Source: an uncultured Draconibacterium sp. (GTDB lineage: Bacteria > Bacteroidota > Bacteroidia > Bacteroidales > Prolixibacteraceae). Taken from it: a DNA stretch of 64,000 nucleotides. The first letter of the stretch is position 1. Each line of letters opens with the position of its first letter. The notes under the pieces were generated by a model. It searched no databases. It was not told the DNA's origin and worked only from the letters and a program-made list of their open reading frames with translations. Shown piece after piece: positions 35,625-44,416 of this stretch. Where the stretch lies: NCBI RefSeq assembly GCF_963677565.1, contig NZ_OY781981.1, positions 372,001 to 436,000 of the forward strand. The letters run 5' to 3'. The translations under genes and the position numbers were made by a program.

Positions 35625-36052
35625 TATTTTGTTTGAACCACATAGATCACATAGGACACATTAGAATTTTGCCTACTGTTTTTTGCCTACTGCCTACGCA
35701 TTCATTCAATTACTCATTCACTCAGTTACTCAGTTACATATTAATCCTTAATCACGAATCCTTCCACCGACGCTACGATCGGGATTTCTGCAGGCAAAGC
35801 CTTCCTCAAATTTTGCCTTTTTACTTTCTCCTTTTGCCCTGTTTATGAACCACACAGAGCACATCAGACAAATTAGAATTTTACCTATTGCTTTTGCCTA
35901 CTGCCTTTTGTTCTGAGATCTTAAATCGTTAATCATCATTCTAAATTCATCCTTCGAGTACGCTCAGGATGACACTTTGTCTTTTGCTTACTGTTTACTC
36001 AATTACTCATTCACTCAATTAATCACTAATCCTTCTATTTGCCTTCTTCGTC
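35625..36052. repeat. Repeat-rich non-coding spacer between coxB and ctaB
   Basis: Two imperfect copies of one unit: GAACCACATAGATCACATAG at about 35635 and GAACCACACAGAGCACATCA at about 35846, each followed by TTAGAATTTTRCCTAYTG and TTGCCTACTGCC blocks, and both later carrying ATTACTCATTCACTCA. A short palindrome ATCCT..AGGAT lies at about 35948-35972. No ORF is supported. Confidence 0.55.
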
Positions 36053-37003
36053 CTACTTCAAGGTTTTCAGGTATTCAATGATATTATCAATGTCATCATC
36101 CGAAAGTTGTCCTTCATACGAAAGCATCAAACCTTTATTAAAGCCGTCAACAATGTCGGCATTCGGATCGTAAATCGATTTGCGGATATATTCCTCATCA
36201 ACCGTAACCTGACGTGTTTCGCGTCCGGTTTCCACCGTATGTTCTGCTCCCCAAATTCCTTTAAAACTTGGTCCCACCAGTCTTGTTCCATCCAAAGTAT
36301 GACATGCAAAACATCCAATATTTTGCATAATTCGTTTACCCGTTGCTGCCGGCGAATCAATTTCTGCTGCTGATGCCGCTACATTTGTTGTATCGGCTAT
36401 CCACGCCTGGAAAGCAGAATCTTCCATAACCTCCACATACGTGTACATGTACGAGTGCTGTAACCCGCAATATTCGGCACAAAACAGTTCGTAGGTTCCC
36501 ACTTTTTGCGGTTCAAACCACATAAAATTATCCTTCATGCCGGGCACCATATCTTGCTTCACCCTAAACGCCGGTATGTAAAGACTGTGCAACACATCCA
36601 TAGCCACAAGGTTTAATTTTATGGCCTGATCTTTTGGAAGGAAAAGCGTATCGGTACGACGTCCGTTTTCGTACTCAAAGCTAAAGTTCCACATACGCCC
36701 GTAAGCAGTAATTTCCATCGCATCTTTTGGTGCGCGCTGCATAGGTTTCCAACCTGCCCAACCATAGTAAAACATTAGCATGGTTAAAAGAAACGGAACA
36801 ACTGTCCAAATGATTTCAAGTTTAGTACTTCCTTCAATTTGTGTTGGTTTCGGATTCCTTTTCTTGTTGTATTTAATAATGAACACAATCATTACCGCCG
36901 TTAATCCAATAAGGAATAAAAACGATATGCCCATTATTACAAGAAATGCAGTGTCGACACCCTGAACAAAATTTGAGGCTTTGGTTATTTCTGAGCTATA
37001 CAT
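36053..37003 (-). CDS. coxB: Cytochrome c oxidase subunit II with fused cytochrome c (caa3 type)
   Basis: 316 residues. Two N-terminal membrane helices precede a cupredoxin domain with the CuA ligands His139 (VLHSLYIP), Cys175, Cys179, His183 and Met186 (CAEYCGLQHSYM). A C-terminal heme c domain has CFACH (231-235) and distal Met in KGLMLSYEG. Electrons from soluble cytochrome c enter here. The fused heme marks the oxidase as caa3 type. Follows the subunit IV gene by 2 bp. Confidence 0.93.
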   Translation of the reverse strand: MYSSEITKASNFVQGVDTAFLVIMGISFLFLIGLTAVMIVFIIKYNKKRNPKPTQIEGSTKLEIIWTVVPFLLTMLMFYYGWAGWKPMQRAPKDAMEITAYGRMWNFSFEYENGRRTDTLFLPKDQAIKLNLVAMDVLHSLYIPAFRVKQDMVPGMKDNFMWFEPQKVGTYELFCAEYCGLQHSYMYTYVEVMEDSAFQAWIADTTNVAASAAEIDSPAATGKRIMQNIGCFACHTLDGTRLVGPSFKGIWGAEHTVETGRETRQVTVDEEYIRKSIYDPNADIVDGFNKGLMLSYEGQLSDDDIDNIIEYLKTLK

Positions 37004-37005
37004 AG

Positions 37006-37296
37006 TTATACTCTATAGAGGTAATCTAAAAAGGTTATCACAATTACAACCACAAAAATGGCAAACACAAAGGCCACCATCAGTTTAATGTACGGTTTAT
37101 CGTATTTAAGGTGCATAAAATATACCAGCACCAAAACCGATTTTACAACTGCAAAAAGCAAGGCTGCAGCAACAGTAAATTCGCCTAATTCAATTGATGT
37201 TATTCCTATTGATGCAAAAGTTAATGCCAGTAACGCCACCAAAACAATGGCGTAAGCGCGATAAGGAACAATATGATGATGTTTATCTTCAGACAT
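37006..37296 (-). CDS. Cytochrome c oxidase subunit IV
   Basis: 96 residues with three hydrophobic helices, the size and pattern of prokaryotic subunit IV (HIVPYRAYAIVLVALLALTF, then YFMHLKYDKPYIK). It lies between subunits III and II in the same operon. Confidence 0.85.
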   Translation of the reverse strand: MSEDKHHHIVPYRAYAIVLVALLALTFASIGITSIELGEFTVAAALLFAVVKSVLVLVYFMHLKYDKPYIKLMVAFVFAIFVVVIVITFLDYLYRV

Positions 37297-37306
37297 AGTT
37301 TTAGTT

Positions 37307-37945
37307 TTAATGGATGAGATAAAATAATGGGAACAGGAAAATCCAGATCAGGTCGACAAGGTGCCAGTACAAACCGCAGTTATCGAGTAACGAAGGACGT
37401 TTGGCATTTACTTTTCCATTGGCAACACCGCGTATTGCAAATCCCATAATTACCAGCCCCACAACAATGTGCAGTGCGTGCAACCCTGTCATTACAAAGT
37501 ATAAACCAAAGAAAAGGATTTCGCCCTGGCTCATTTCGTTCAGCATCTGCTCCGATCCCGGCCATATTCCGTGTGAGAATTTTACACCCCACTCAAAATA
37601 CTTATTCACAAGAAAGCCAACGCCGATAATAAACGTTAGTACCACCAATGCAATGGCTACTTTTTTGTGTCCTTTCTGCAGAGCCGTAGTCGACATGGCA
37701 ATCGTCATACTACTCACTAAAAGAATGACGGTGTTGAACGCCCCGATAAAAGTATCGAGTTCTTCGGCCGCTAGGTGAAAGGCGTCCGGGTTCATATAGC
37801 GATAAACCGAATAGACGATAAACAGGCCGCCAAACAACAGTAGTTCTGTAAAAATAAACAGCCACATTCCAATTTTCGACGATTCGGGATCGTACATATC
37901 GGGGTGCTCTACATGTGCATGTTGATGTTCAGCCATATTATTCAT
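37307..37945 (-). CDS. coxC: Cytochrome c oxidase subunit III
   Basis: 212 residues with five to six helices: KIGMWLFIFTELLLFGGLF, later FVMTGLHALHIVVGLV and YWHLVDLIWIFLFPLFY, the diagnostic subunit III motifs. The first ATG (37945) overlaps the coxA stop by 8 bp; a second Met at 37936 is possible. Confidence 0.93.
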   Translation of the reverse strand: MNNMAEHQHAHVEHPDMYDPESSKIGMWLFIFTELLLFGGLFIVYSVYRYMNPDAFHLAAEELDTFIGAFNTVILLVSSMTIAMSTTALQKGHKKVAIALVVLTFIIGVGFLVNKYFEWGVKFSHGIWPGSEQMLNEMSQGEILFFGLYFVMTGLHALHIVVGLVIMGFAIRGVANGKVNAKRPSLLDNCGLYWHLVDLIWIFLFPLFYLIH

Positions 37946-39551
37946 AGTTATAAGGTCCGTCTTTTTCTCCCAATACCGGTTCTTTGTCGAAATTCAATAC
38001 AGGTGGCGGCGATGGCACTGTCCATTCCAAGGTCCTACTGTGCCACGGATTTACTTCTGCCGGTTTCCCTTTTCGTACCGAATGAACCAGGTTTACAACA
38101 ATGATGACAAAACCGGTTACCAATACCCACGAGCCTATAGTGCTCAGGATATTTCCTCCATGGAACTCTTCCAGGTAATCGTAATAACGACGTGGCATTC
38201 CCATCATTCCTAAGTAGAACATTGGCGAATACAACGCCAAAAAACCAATGGTGAAAACCAGCCAGCCAATATTGGCCCAGGCCTTATCATACATTCTTCC
38301 AAATATTTTTGGGAACCAGTAGTGCATTGCCGCAAAAAAGGCAAAGCCTGTACCGCCAAAAACAATGTAATGGAAGTGGGCTACAACAAAGGCAGTATCG
38401 TGCACATAAATATCGGTAGCCAGCGAGCCCAGAACAAGGCCACTTAAACCACCAACCATAAACACAAAAATAAATGACACTGCCCAGTAAAAGGGCGTCT
38501 GGATATTGATCGATCCCTTATACATCGTCGATATCCAGTTGAATACTTTTATTGCACTTGGTATGGCAACAATAAATGTGAGGAGTGAAAAATAATATTG
38601 TGCTGTTCCACTCATTCCGGCTGTAAACATGTGGTGCCCCCAAACCAGGTAACCCACAAATGCAATAGCCATTGTGGAAGCAATAATTGCTTTATATCCG
38701 AAAATATGTTTTTGCGAGAATGTTGGAATAATCTCAGAAATGGCACCCATGGCAGGCAGAATCATAATGTAAACTGCCGGATGCGAATAAATCCAGAACA
38801 GGTGCTGATACAAAACCGGATCGCCACCCAATGCCGGATCAAAAACCCCAACTCCGAATACCCGTTCGAGTGCCACTAAAACCAGTGTGATTCCAACAAC
38901 CGGTGTTGCCAGTAACTGAATCCATGCTGTTCCGTAAAGCGTCCAAACAAACAAAGGAAGTTTGGTCCATTTCATTCCCGGGCAGCGCAGTCGGTGAATG
39001 GTTACCAAAAAGTTTAACCCGGTTAATATGGACGAAAAGCCCAAAACAAATGCCCCGAATATAGCGGGCAGTAAATTGGTTCCGCTTTTAAAGCTGTAAG
39101 GTGCATAAAATGTCCAGCCGGTGTCGGGAGAACCCGAACCAAACAGCAGTGCGCAAAGCACCAAAACCACGCCGGTTACATAAAGCCACCACGACAGCAG
39201 GTTTAGTTTTGGAAACGCAACATCTTTTGCCCCAATCATTATGGGCAGCATCAGGTTTCCAAAAACTGCCGGTAACCCAGGCACAACCACCATGAAGATC
39301 ATTATAACTCCGTGAACTGTAAACGTAGCATTATAAGTTTGCGCATCCATAATGGTTTTTCCGGGCGCCAGCAATTCAAATTTCATGGCAAGTCCCAGCA
39401 AAACACCGGTTGCAAACATAGTGGCTATCGAATACAAATAAAGAAGACCAATTCGTTTATGGTCAGTAGAAAAAATCCAACCGAGCAAACCTTTATATTT
39501 TCCCTGATAGGTTAGGTAGTTTGCTCCATTAACAGCATTTGTTGTATGCAT
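37938..39551 (-). CDS. coxA: Cytochrome c oxidase subunit I
   Basis: 537 residues with twelve helices. Catalytic heme-copper subunit: low-spin heme His in FTVHGVIMIF, CuB ligands in FWIYSHPAVYIMILPAMG (with the cross-linked Tyr) and WGHHMFTAG, then HDTAFVVAHFHYIVFGG with heme ligands. YSHPAVY is the A-type (Y of the YI/L-HPE region) variant. Proton-pumping oxygen reduction at the inner membrane. Confidence 0.96.
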   Translation of the reverse strand: MHTTNAVNGANYLTYQGKYKGLLGWIFSTDHKRIGLLYLYSIATMFATGVLLGLAMKFELLAPGKTIMDAQTYNATFTVHGVIMIFMVVVPGLPAVFGNLMLPIMIGAKDVAFPKLNLLSWWLYVTGVVLVLCALLFGSGSPDTGWTFYAPYSFKSGTNLLPAIFGAFVLGFSSILTGLNFLVTIHRLRCPGMKWTKLPLFVWTLYGTAWIQLLATPVVGITLVLVALERVFGVGVFDPALGGDPVLYQHLFWIYSHPAVYIMILPAMGAISEIIPTFSQKHIFGYKAIIASTMAIAFVGYLVWGHHMFTAGMSGTAQYYFSLLTFIVAIPSAIKVFNWISTMYKGSINIQTPFYWAVSFIFVFMVGGLSGLVLGSLATDIYVHDTAFVVAHFHYIVFGGTGFAFFAAMHYWFPKIFGRMYDKAWANIGWLVFTIGFLALYSPMFYLGMMGMPRRYYDYLEEFHGGNILSTIGSWVLVTGFVIIVVNLVHSVRKGKPAEVNPWHSRTLEWTVPSPPPVLNFDKEPVLGEKDGPYNYE

Positions 39552-39561
39552 AAAGTTTAGT

Positions 39562-40377
39562 TTAATTTACTTTTTTCTTTGGTTTTAATACCAGGAACAG
39601 CAGTAAAACCAGTCCAAAAAATATAATAATGATTCCGCTAACTTTGGTTACATTTAATACATATGTTTGTCCTTGCGGATCGTATGAATAACAAAAACGA
39701 AGTACCTTATTTAAGGTTGGTCCCGACTGGCCTTTCGAGGCTTCAACAATGGCCATTTTCCATTCGAACGGAAGGAAATACATACCATTTAAATAACGGG
39801 TAATTTTCTGATCAGGGCTAACAACGATTAACGAGGCAGCATGCAAGAAGTCGTTACCGGTTTTTTTGTACTTAAACCCTGTGGCATTTGTAATTCGCAG
39901 TATGCTGGCACTATCTGAAACAAAAAATTTCCATCCTGTTTTGGCTTCTTCCACTTTATCCTGGTTGTTCATCAGGTTTAAGTAATTCTTCTTTTTCCTG
40001 ATACCTAAATCAATTGTTTCGCCCGGATCGAAACTAATGGTTAGCACCTGGTAATCTTCTCCCGGAACAAGATCCGATTTATCCATTACACCGGCTACTG
40101 CTTCCATTAGAGGGCTGCAAATTCCCGGACAACGATAATACACAAAATTTAAAATGGTTGGCTTATCTATTAAATCGGCCAACCACACTTTTTCGCCTTC
40201 TTCGTTAATTAATGCTATCTTTTCAGGAAGGTAATCATCAAGATGTTCCACAACTCCAATCTCAACATCGTCGTCGGTAGCAGCAGGATTAATTATACTT
40301 TGAGCTTTTAACGGGTTGCTAAATAACAGAAAGGTACTTACAACCAACATTGTAATATGGTATACAGTATTTTTCAT
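39562..40377 (-). CDS. SCO1/SenC copper chaperone
   Basis: 271 residues. Delivers copper to the CuA site. Signal peptide (LVVSTFLLFSNPLKAQ), then the thioredoxin-like fold with the copper motif YYRCPGICSPLM, and a C-terminal membrane helix (IIIFFGLVLLLFLVL). The conserved later His is in FLHAASLIV. First gene of the oxidase operon. Confidence 0.9.
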   Translation of the reverse strand: MKNTVYHITMLVVSTFLLFSNPLKAQSIINPAATDDDVEIGVVEHLDDYLPEKIALINEEGEKVWLADLIDKPTILNFVYYRCPGICSPLMEAVAGVMDKSDLVPGEDYQVLTISFDPGETIDLGIRKKKNYLNLMNNQDKVEEAKTGWKFFVSDSASILRITNATGFKYKKTGNDFLHAASLIVVSPDQKITRYLNGMYFLPFEWKMAIVEASKGQSGPTLNKVLRFCYSYDPQGQTYVLNVTKVSGIIIIFFGLVLLLFLVLKPKKKVN

Positions 40378-41035
40378 AGAAGCCAGATCAATACGGCAAG
40401 GTTTATTCAGTTTTTAAATGATTAGTACGTTAATTATGGTTTTAGGTTTTATCAAAATTCCGAATTCGACGAAATACAATAATACCTTTTTACCTTTTTC
40501 ATACCTGTAACCACAAAATCCTGATAATGTTTATGTAAAGAATGAGTTTCTTTTATTTTTTTAGATAATTAGCTTAAACGAAATAGATCTCAACTGTTAA
40601 AAATATATTTGAACACTTGATTTTTCAGGGAATCCTCTAACTTTATACCAGTCAAAAAGTGAGCGATGCTTATTTAGAATATGCTTTTCAACATATTTTT
40701 TTGTAACTTATATCACACATTAATAGTGTCAGAACTGGCAAAAAAATCTTTTATAAACAACCCTGAATTTGTTTTGTTCAATCACTAAAAAATATTTTTT
40801 TTTGCTGAAAAACCTATCTATTCACATATCAAGTTCTTATGCAAATAACAAAATAACCAAACCATTGTAACTGTCTCATTTTTAACAATTAAAGTCATTT
40901 TTGTCTTTTATTGTATACACAATTAAAATAGTTTGCAGCTTTGTGCTTATTTTATAAATTCGTAAGGTTGAGAAACTAAATTTAGCTGAATTAAGCATTG
41001 TTATCAGTGCCATAGTTTAAAAAAAATGTCTGTTT
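40378..41035. promoter_or_regulatory. Divergent control region between the two oxidase clusters
   Basis: 658 bp, AT-rich, without an ORF. It must hold the promoters of the caa3 operon (minus) and the FeS-NrfD-cbb3 operon (plus). CAGCTTTG at 40936-40943, preceded by a TTG 22 bp away, is a near match to the plus-strand promoter. A CRP/FNR-type dyad is described separately. Confidence 0.45.
40702..40717. promoter_or_regulatory. CRP/FNR-like dyad
   Basis: TGTAA-N6-TCACA matches the general CRP/FNR half-site pattern (TGTGA-N6-TCACA) with one deviation. It stands about 320 bp from each operon start. By-eye match only. Confidence 0.35.
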
Positions 41036-41953
41036 ATGGAAAATAAATCACGCAGAGACTTCGTGAAAAAGCTGGGTGTATCGGTTGGTGCAGCCGGACT
41101 GGTTGGAGGTTCCAGTATTTTAAGTTCGTGTAACCAGGTTGAAACCGCATCGGGCGATACCATTAAATTGCTTACATCGAGCGGAGAACTTGTTGAGGTT
41201 GACAAAGCACAGCTTAAACCTGCTGACATGCCAAATCTTTCCGAGAATCAAAAACGCGGAAGAGAAGGCTTGCCAAACCGCAAATGGGTTATGGTTATCG
41301 ATTTATCGAAATGCCGGAATGCACGCGAGTGTATGAAAGGTTGTCAAAACCACCACCAGTTGCGTCCGGAGCAACACCATATTAATGTACTACAAATGCA
41401 GGATGCCGAGCACACCGCTCCGTATTACATGCCAAAACCATGTCAGCATTGCGATAATCCGCCGTGTACAAAAGTATGCCCTGTAAACGCTACTTTTAAG
41501 CGCGAAGACGGTATTGTACTTATTGATAATGAGCGTTGTATTGGTTGTCGCTTCTGTATTGCAGCTTGTCCCTACTCAGCCAGGGTATTCAACTGGTTTG
41601 AGCCACGAGATGCCGAAAAATACGAAGGTGTTACTTATAATATTGAAGCCAACGTTCCGCAGAAAAAAGGTACCATATCGAAATGTTTGTTTAGTGCCGA
41701 CCGTTTACGCGACGGCAAATTGCCAACCTGTGTTTCGTCGTGCCCGAATGGAGTTTACTGGTTTGGAGACCAAAACGAAGATGCGGTAACAAACGGAACT
41801 ACTCACGAAACCACCAGTTTCAGCAAATTAATAAAAGACAATGCAGCTTATACATTAATGGAAGAACTGGGAACAAAACCTCGTGTTTATTACCTGCCAC
41901 CAAAAGACAGAGCTTTCCCGTTTCAAGGCGAAATTGAAGATCACCACTCATAA
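41036..41953 (+). CDS. Tat-exported 4Fe-4S protein (PsrB/DsrO-like)
   Basis: 305 residues. The N-terminus SRRDFVKKLGVSVGAAGLVG is a twin-arginine signal and is followed by SSC, a possible lipid-anchor cysteine. Four cysteine clusters: CRNARECMKGC (unusual C-x5-C-x3-C spacing), CQHCDNPPCTKVCP, CIGCRFCIAACP and CLFSADRL...CVSSCP. This matches the electron-transfer subunit of molybdopterin oxidoreductases and of Dsr/alternative-complex-III-like systems. No molybdopterin subunit is present. First gene of a long operon with an NrfD protein, a cytochrome c and the cbb3 oxidase. Confidence 0.85.
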   Translation: MENKSRRDFVKKLGVSVGAAGLVGGSSILSSCNQVETASGDTIKLLTSSGELVEVDKAQLKPADMPNLSENQKRGREGLPNRKWVMVIDLSKCRNARECMKGCQNHHQLRPEQHHINVLQMQDAEHTAPYYMPKPCQHCDNPPCTKVCPVNATFKREDGIVLIDNERCIGCRFCIAACPYSARVFNWFEPRDAEKYEGVTYNIEANVPQKKGTISKCLFSADRLRDGKLPTCVSSCPNGVYWFGDQNEDAVTNGTTHETTSFSKLIKDNAAYTLMEELGTKPRVYYLPPKDRAFPFQGEIEDHHS

Positions 41954-41972
41954 ACTGACTAAACTTTAAACG

Positions 41973-43331
41973 ATGGAAAAAACAAAATCGCCGGAAGAAT
42001 CCCGGAAATTATTGGATAAAATTACCTTCGACCTTACCCGCTCGATTGTAAAACGTGACGAGTTCACACATTTTTGGTATTTCTTACTAATCATGTTTGC
42101 CGCCGTTGGTTTGTGGGGCTGGGGTATACAAATTCGCGACGGGCTGGGTGTTACCGGTATGCGCGACTATGTTTCGTGGGGAATGTATATTGCCAACTTT
42201 GTATTTTTTGTTGCCGTGAGTTTGATTGGATTCTTGATCAGCTCATCGTTACATCTCCTAAAAATTAGTTGGTCTAAACCTATTTCACGTGTTGCCGAAC
42301 AAATTGCCATTGCAGCTGTGGCACTTGCAGGTATTATTATTGTAATGGACATGGGACGTCCTGACCGGTTTCTCAACGTATTTTTACACGGACGTTTTGC
42401 CTCACCAATTATTTGGGATGTTACAGTAGTTACTACCTACCTGACAATTTCAGTATTGCTGTACTACATCCCGCTTATTCCCGATCTGGCTTTATTACGC
42501 GACCGCGGAGGCGACGATATTCCAAAATGGAAAATGAAGTTATATACATTGCTGGCACTTGGTTGGAAAGGAAATGCCAAACAATATAAACTTGTTGCTC
42601 ATGCTATGCGTGTGCTAATGATTCTTATTCTTCCTGTTGGTTTATCCATCCACACCGTAACCTCGTGGTTGTTTGCGGCTACTTTACGTTCGGGCTGGGA
42701 TACTACCATTTTTGGCCCCTACTTTGTTGCCGGAGCATTTGTTGCCGGAGCAGCAGCTGTGGTAATTTTAATGTATGCTTACAGAACCCGTTACAGTTTG
42801 GGAGAATATTTTGAAGATTTGCATTTCGATTATATGGGAAAACTTTTGGTTTTTGTTTGCCTGGTTTACCTGTATTTTAACATCAACGAATTTTGGGTAC
42901 CTGCCTACAAAATGAAAACTGCTGAAGGAATTCATTTGCGTACGCTTTTTACAGGAAGTTATGCGCCAATGTTTTGGTCGGCACAAATGCTGGGATTAAT
43001 ACTACCTATTTTTCTTATGCTTTTCAGATACTTCAGAAAACCCGGACCTTTAACCATCATTTCGGTATTTGTGCTCATTGCATCGTGGTTAAAGCGTTAT
43101 ATAATTGTTGTTCCAACACTGGAACACCCGTTCTTGCCGGTGCAAAATGTTCCCGACTATTTCAAACATTATTCGCCAACAAGTATCGAGATAATGATTA
43201 CCATTTTCTCTTTTATGGCTGCGCTGCTGATTATTACGGTGCTGGCTAAAATGTTTCCGGTAATTACCATTTGGGAATATGCCGAAGAAAAAGGTATTGA
43301 TAAAGAAATTCTTGCTGAACCGAAAAAATAA
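41973..43331 (+). CDS. NrfD/PsrC-type quinol-interacting membrane protein
   Basis: 452 residues with about ten helices. Typical NrfD features: DYVSWGMYIANFVFFVAVS near the second helix, IVMDMGRPDRFLNVFLHGR, and WLFAATLRSGWDTTIFGPYF. NrfD proteins exchange electrons between quinol and the adjacent Fe-S protein. The length and ten-helix form match ActC/DsrP-type rather than the shorter NrfD. It lies 19 bp after the Fe-S gene. Confidence 0.9.
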   Translation: MEKTKSPEESRKLLDKITFDLTRSIVKRDEFTHFWYFLLIMFAAVGLWGWGIQIRDGLGVTGMRDYVSWGMYIANFVFFVAVSLIGFLISSSLHLLKISWSKPISRVAEQIAIAAVALAGIIIVMDMGRPDRFLNVFLHGRFASPIIWDVTVVTTYLTISVLLYYIPLIPDLALLRDRGGDDIPKWKMKLYTLLALGWKGNAKQYKLVAHAMRVLMILILPVGLSIHTVTSWLFAATLRSGWDTTIFGPYFVAGAFVAGAAAVVILMYAYRTRYSLGEYFEDLHFDYMGKLLVFVCLVYLYFNINEFWVPAYKMKTAEGIHLRTLFTGSYAPMFWSAQMLGLILPIFLMLFRYFRKPGPLTIISVFVLIASWLKRYIIVVPTLEHPFLPVQNVPDYFKHYSPTSIEIMITIFSFMAALLIITVLAKMFPVITIWEYAEEKGIDKEILAEPKK

Positions 43332-43337
43332 AAGACC

Positions 43338-44213
43338 ATGAAGATCAAATTATTAGTTGTAGCAATCTTTTTTCTTGCACAGCAGGGAATGGCGCAGGAA
43401 TGGCTGGTTCCTGAAGATCAAAAGAACCTTGAAAATCCATCAGAATATAATCTTGCCAACGTACAAAAGGGAAAAGACCTTTATCTACTAAATTGTAAAT
43501 CGTGTCACGGCGATGCAGGCAAAAATAACGGATTGCCATTGATTCCTCCCCCACCCGATGTTACCAGCGATATTATGCAGGCCAATACCGAAGGCGAGTT
43601 ATTTTATAAAATCACACATGGACGTGGAGGGATGCCGCAGTTTGAAACAACCATTTCGGAAGATGACCGCTGGCGCCTGGTAAATTATATTCGCAATTAC
43701 AATCCTAACGTTGAACCTGTATTAGTAGAAGAACCACCTAAGAATGCAAAAATTTTGGCATCGGTTAACGAAGCAGAACGTAAAGTGGAGGTATTTGCCG
43801 AATATGAAAATAAAGAAGGAAATTTTGTTGTACTTGCCGAAACACCCATTTCAATTGGTGCACAAAAAGCTTTTGGCACACTGCCTATTGGCGAGGTGCT
43901 TACCAATAGTGAAGGACGCGCAGAATACACTATTCCGGAAACCCTGATTGGTGATGAGCAGGGAATGGTAACTCTGGTTATCGACCTGGGAGAAGGATTT
44001 ATTACCGAAGATGTTGTTCTTGACGCATCAAAAGTAGGACAACCAAAACCAACTCCGGTGTTGATTAAAGAAGAGGTACTTTGGTCGACCAACGATAATA
44101 TCCAAACCTGGCTATTGCTGTCGTATTTAGCAGCTGTTTTGGGAGCCTGGGGGACCATTGGCTATGTTGTATTTCAGATTTTTAAAATCAGCCGGGCCGG
44201 CAAAGAGGAATAA
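43338..44213 (+). CDS. Membrane-anchored monoheme cytochrome c
   Basis: 291 residues. Signal peptide (FFLAQQGMAQ), heme motif CKSCHG (Cys53), axial Met probably in GRGGMPQFE, then WRLVNYIRNYNP as in class I cytochromes. An Ig-like beta region (about 135-240) follows and a C-terminal helix (WLLLSYLAAVLGAWGTIGYV) anchors it. Its stop TAA abuts the ccoS ATG. Inferred to carry electrons from the Fe-S/NrfD pair to the cbb3 oxidase. Confidence 0.85.
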   Translation: MKIKLLVVAIFFLAQQGMAQEWLVPEDQKNLENPSEYNLANVQKGKDLYLLNCKSCHGDAGKNNGLPLIPPPPDVTSDIMQANTEGELFYKITHGRGGMPQFETTISEDDRWRLVNYIRNYNPNVEPVLVEEPPKNAKILASVNEAERKVEVFAEYENKEGNFVVLAETPISIGAQKAFGTLPIGEVLTNSEGRAEYTIPETLIGDEQGMVTLVIDLGEGFITEDVVLDASKVGQPKPTPVLIKEEVLWSTNDNIQTWLLLSYLAAVLGAWGTIGYVVFQIFKISRAGKEE

Positions 44214-44405
44214 ATGAACATTTTTTATCTGCTTATAGGAGTAAGTTTATTGGTAGCACTCATTTTTTTGGGCGCTTTTATATGGTCGGTTCGATCGGGA
44301 CAGTACGACGACAGCGAAACTCCTTCGATGCGGATACTCTTTGACGATGACGACGTAGAATCAGAATCTGAAACCAATGAAGAAAAAAAGAATAATAAAA
44401 AATAA
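44214..44405 (+). CDS. ccoS: cbb3 oxidase maturation protein CcoS
   Basis: 63 residues: one membrane helix (YLLIGVSLLVALIFLGAFIW) followed by the family motif SVRSGQYDDSETPSMRILFDD and an acidic tail. CcoS is needed to insert cofactors into the cbb3 oxidase. Starts directly at the preceding stop. Confidence 0.9.
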   Translation: MNIFYLLIGVSLLVALIFLGAFIWSVRSGQYDDSETPSMRILFDDDDVESESETNEEKKNNKK

Positions 44406-44416
44406 TTATCCAACTC

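Noticed and set aside
41036..43331. Full alternative complex III or a molybdopterin reductase
   Set aside because: No pentaheme ActA, ActD/ActF or molybdopterin subunit occurs nearby; only the Fe-S, NrfD and cytochrome c parts are present.
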